The notes under the pieces are model-generated. The model ran no database searches. It was not told the DNA's origin and worked only from the letters and a program-made list of their open reading frames with translations. A stretch of DNA of 24,258 nt, taken from UBA724 sp964229545 (GTDB taxonomy: Bacteria; Bacteroidota; Bacteroidia; Flavobacteriales; Flavobacteriaceae). Positions 22,476 through 24,258 of this stretch are shown one piece after another; the first letter of the stretch is position 1, and each line of letters begins with the position of its first letter. The DNA lies in the NCBI GenBank assembly GCA_964229545.1, contig CAXRDP010000032.1, forward strand, positions 1 through 24,258, in the 5' to 3' direction. A program made the translations under genes and the position numbers.

Positions 22476-23307
22476 TTACAATGATTTTAAATGGGTGCTT
22501 AAGACCACGAAAAGCATCCAAATCTGCGTCTATAGAGCCCACACGCAAGTCGGCTGTGAGGCGGACAGGAATTTTGTTCTCGTCGTCGCTTATCCATAGC
22601 GTCAAGCCTTCTTCCTTGTTAAAAACCCGTCCAGATTCTACATAAGGCCTGAATTTTAAGCAAGAAACCATGCCAAATTTAGTATTCAGCTTTTCTCTAC
22701 CCAAGAATTTAAATTTAAACACAAAATTGCTCAAGTCATAAAATATATTTATCGCAGCAAATTCTCCGATTTCAATGTCGCTGATGTCAAAATGATTTCG
22801 CAAAAAATAAAAAGCAGAAATAAGGTCTTGCACATTGGGTTCTATAGGAGCCACATTCAAGGCCGAGGTTTTCAGGTTGTTGACGGTGCAAACTTTGTTG
22901 GTATGGTCAAAATCTATGGTCACATGCTTTGTGTAACCGCCCTCGTTGATGTTACGAATAAAATGTAGCGGCCGCACGATGTCTTGCTCAAAAATACTGT
23001 CGTAATAATCGTCAACCCTGAAGAAAAGCCGCGCCAATCCGGTGGTGCGCCCTATTCCAGAGGCATGAAAGGCCGGTCTTCCTTGATAAATAGTGTCTTT
23101 GACACTGAGTGTGGCATAGCTCGCGTTGAAAAAACCATAGTGGATTCGAAAACGAAACCATTCACCCCCCTGAAAAGCATCACCAACTTTTTCTTGGTAA
23201 ACAATTCTTTTGCTAGTGTTTGCACCTTCAGCCTCTAAGTTTTGAGCCAACCCCAAAAGGGAGCCAAGCAAAGCGAAAAGAATCACAAAATTTTGGAGCA
23301 GTATCAT
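22468..23307 (-). CDS. DUF3108 domain-containing exported protein
   Basis: This protein of about 279 residues has a signal sequence (MILLQNFVILFALLGSLLGLAQ) and a DUF3108-like body. Features of the body are GEWFRFRIHYGFFNASYATL, a DDYYDSIF motif, and a C-terminal KEEGLTLWISDDENKIPVRL stretch typical of the family. The role is unknown; members are periplasmic or envelope beta proteins. Start choice is uncertain: ATGs at 23346, 23331 and 23307 are in frame. I favour 23307 because a TTG-N22-TATTTTTG promoter-like element (23314-23346) covers the others. It overlaps the M23 gene by 8 bases, so the two proteins may act together in the envelope. Confidence 0.75.
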   Translation of the reverse strand: MILLQNFVILFALLGSLLGLAQNLEAEGANTSKRIVYQEKVGDAFQGGEWFRFRIHYGFFNASYATLSVKDTIYQGRPAFHASGIGRTTGLARLFFRVDDYYDSIFEQDIVRPLHFIRNINEGGYTKHVTIDFDHTNKVCTVNNLKTSALNVAPIEPNVQDLISAFYFLRNHFDISDIEIGEFAAINIFYDLSNFVFKFKFLGREKLNTKFGMVSCLKFRPYVESGRVFNKEEGLTLWISDDENKIPVRLTADLRVGSIDADLDAFRGLKHPFKIIVND

Positions 23308-23313
23308 GCGTAG

Positions 23314-23346
23314 CAAAAATAAACATTCCATACACTCATTAGACAA
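23314..23346 (-). promoter_or_regulatory. Candidate -33/-7 promoter for the DUF3108/M23/pgi unit
   Basis: On the minus strand, TTG (23346-23344) is followed after 22 bases by TATTTTTG (23321-23314), an exact TAnnTTTG match. The predicted start of transcription falls near 23307, which is the A of an ATG, implying an almost leaderless message. If the true start codon is upstream, this element would be inside the gene and spurious. Confidence 0.35.
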
Positions 23347-23355
23347 TAATTTATG

Positions 23356-24258
23356 TTAAAACCACCACCCAATATTTACATATATTCTCCTTTTTTTCAC
23401 TTCAGGGCTGTAGGCCCAAGTCAACTCCAATGGCCCCAAAAAGCTATCGAGCCCATAGCCAAGCGCATAGCCTGAAATGTCAGGGGGTGGCAACCAGGCG
23501 TTGTTTGTAAAAATAGCATCTCCAATTCTAGCAAAGTCGGCTTTGGCAAACACATGGTGTTTGTTGTTAAAGTTGTAATCCAGCACAAAGCGGGCTTGCA
23601 CATAACTATCGCCTGAGAGGGCATGTGGGGCATAGCCCAAAAAGGCTTTGTGATTGAGTACATACCGATTGCCATAGCCTCCCAGCATAAAATCGAAGGT
23701 ATCTGTTTGTGGGTCATCAACGGTAAACCCCCCGGAAGCCTCTATGGTAAAGAATAATTTTGAAGAGAGACTTCTTGTTATTGACATATCGGCTTGGGCA
23801 ATAAAATAGGGGTTAGGTAGGGTATCAAAACGCCTGGAATTTTTGTAAAAATATGCTTGGATGTCTCCGTTAAAGTGACCTCCTTTGGTGGGATAGTGCA
23901 AATGATCACGTGTGTCAAGACCCAATGCGCCTTTAAGGCTGTAATAGTCAGAGTCTTCAACATAAAAGAAATCATTGGTACGGAAGTCAATCAAGTTTGT
24001 GCGCTGTGTGATGTGTTGATGCATTATCCCTACATTGAACCGAAAAGCCTCACGAAACAAGGTTCCTAACACCAGCTCATTTTCTTGAATCCAGTAACGC
24101 ATGACCGCCCCAGAGTTTAGGGTTGGCAACGAGGGCAAGGGTTGTTGAATGTCATTGCTAAATTGATGTAAGCGCGAATGTAGCCCGATACTCCAATACA
24201 GACCTTTGTCTATGTAGTAGTCGAACTGATAGCGTACATTGTCCCCAAATATCATATC
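23356..24258 (-). CDS. Outer membrane beta-barrel C-terminal part, probably of a patatin-like phospholipase (partial)
   Basis: The 5' end lies beyond the right edge; the frame is open through base 24258, and the ATG at 24255 is probably internal. The visible 300 residues alternate polar and hydrophobic residues as in barrel strands and end YVNIGWWF, an aromatic outer membrane signature. The segments LGLDTRDHLHYPTKGGHF, GYGNRYVLNHKAFLGY, LSGDSYVQARFVLDY and SGYALGYGLDSFLGPLELTWAYSPE resemble the Omp85-like C-terminal domain of flavobacterial patatin-family proteins. A BamA/TamA-type protein remains possible because the N-terminal catalytic part is not in view. It ends 49 bases before the DUF3108 start on the same strand. 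Confidence 0.65.
   Translation of the reverse strand, partial: DMIFGDNVRYQFDYYIDKGLYWSIGLHSRLHQFSNDIQQPLPSLPTLNSGAVMRYWIQENELVLGTLFREAFRFNVGIMHQHITQRTNLIDFRTNDFFYVEDSDYYSLKGALGLDTRDHLHYPTKGGHFNGDIQAYFYKNSRRFDTLPNPYFIAQADMSITRSLSSKLFFTIEASGGFTVDDPQTDTFDFMLGGYGNRYVLNHKAFLGYAPHALSGDSYVQARFVLDYNFNNKHHVFAKADFARIGDAIFTNNAWLPPPDISGYALGYGLDSFLGPLELTWAYSPEVKKRRIYVNIGWWF

Noticed and set aside
1..24258. Mobile elements, CRISPR arrays, defence or toxin systems, RNA genes
   Set aside because: No spaced direct repeats, transposase or integrase motifs, tRNA-like folds or paired toxin/antitoxin genes were seen; almost all sequence is explained by core genes.

Overview
The window looks like chromosomal DNA of a member of the Bacteroidota, most likely a marine Flavobacteriia. 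The main evidence is promoter-like boxes of the TAnnTTTG type upstream of several genes, a protein with a type IX secretion (T9SS) C-terminal sorting domain, a TonB-dependent receptor, DUF4292, DUF3108 and YceD/DUF177 proteins of Bacteroidota type, and the gene order pdxA - DUF177 - rpmF - fabH - accB - accC. Most genes have a middling GC content (about 45-48% on lines counted by hand). The TonB receptor gene is clearly more AT-rich. I saw no rRNA, tRNA, CRISPR array, integrase, transposase, phage gene or defence cassette. All gene-free gaps are shorter than 160 bases.

Layout. (1) 1-1852, plus strand: the 3' part of a DUF4292 gene, apparently frameshifted near the left edge, and an EnvC-like amidase activator overlapping it by 4 bases. 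(2) 1857-3355, minus: a small T9SS-exported protein and riboflavin synthase (ribE). (3) 3398-8253, plus: pdxA, a YceD/DUF177 gene, rpmF with a clear intrinsic terminator, then fabH, accB and accC for fatty acid initiation. (4) 8264-13229, minus: an S9A prolyl oligopeptidase lipoprotein, asd, then tdk-alr (tdk first, overlapping by 8 bases). (5) 13382-16102, plus: a DoxX-like membrane protein, rsmI and recJ. (6) 16107-24258, minus: patatin/Omp85-type barrel (5' end outside the window), DUF3108 protein, M23 peptidase lipoprotein, pgi, a TonB receptor and an endonuclease I lipoprotein.

Themes. Many genes serve the envelope and its precursors: asd and alr supply diaminopimelate and D-alanine for peptidoglycan, EnvC and M23 concern peptidoglycan hydrolysis, fabH/accB/accC make acyl chains, and the DUF4292, DUF3108, barrel and TonB-receptor proteins belong to the cell surface. 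The rest is cofactor synthesis (pdxA, ribE), nucleotide salvage (tdk), DNA repair (recJ), ribosome function (rpmF, rsmI) and glycolysis (pgi).

This is mostly an ordinary core-genome region, and I found no convincing new multi-gene system. The points most worth a second look are: a perfect terminator palindrome whose T-run ends directly on the start codon of the endonuclease gene; a 65-base out-of-frame overlap between an M23 peptidase and pgi; substitutions at normally invariant sites in alanine racemase (Tyr to His), the M23 enzyme (HxH to HxC) and thymidine kinase (zinc cysteines lost); overlapping divergent promoter-like boxes between ribE and pdxA; and the low-GC TonB receptor gene.
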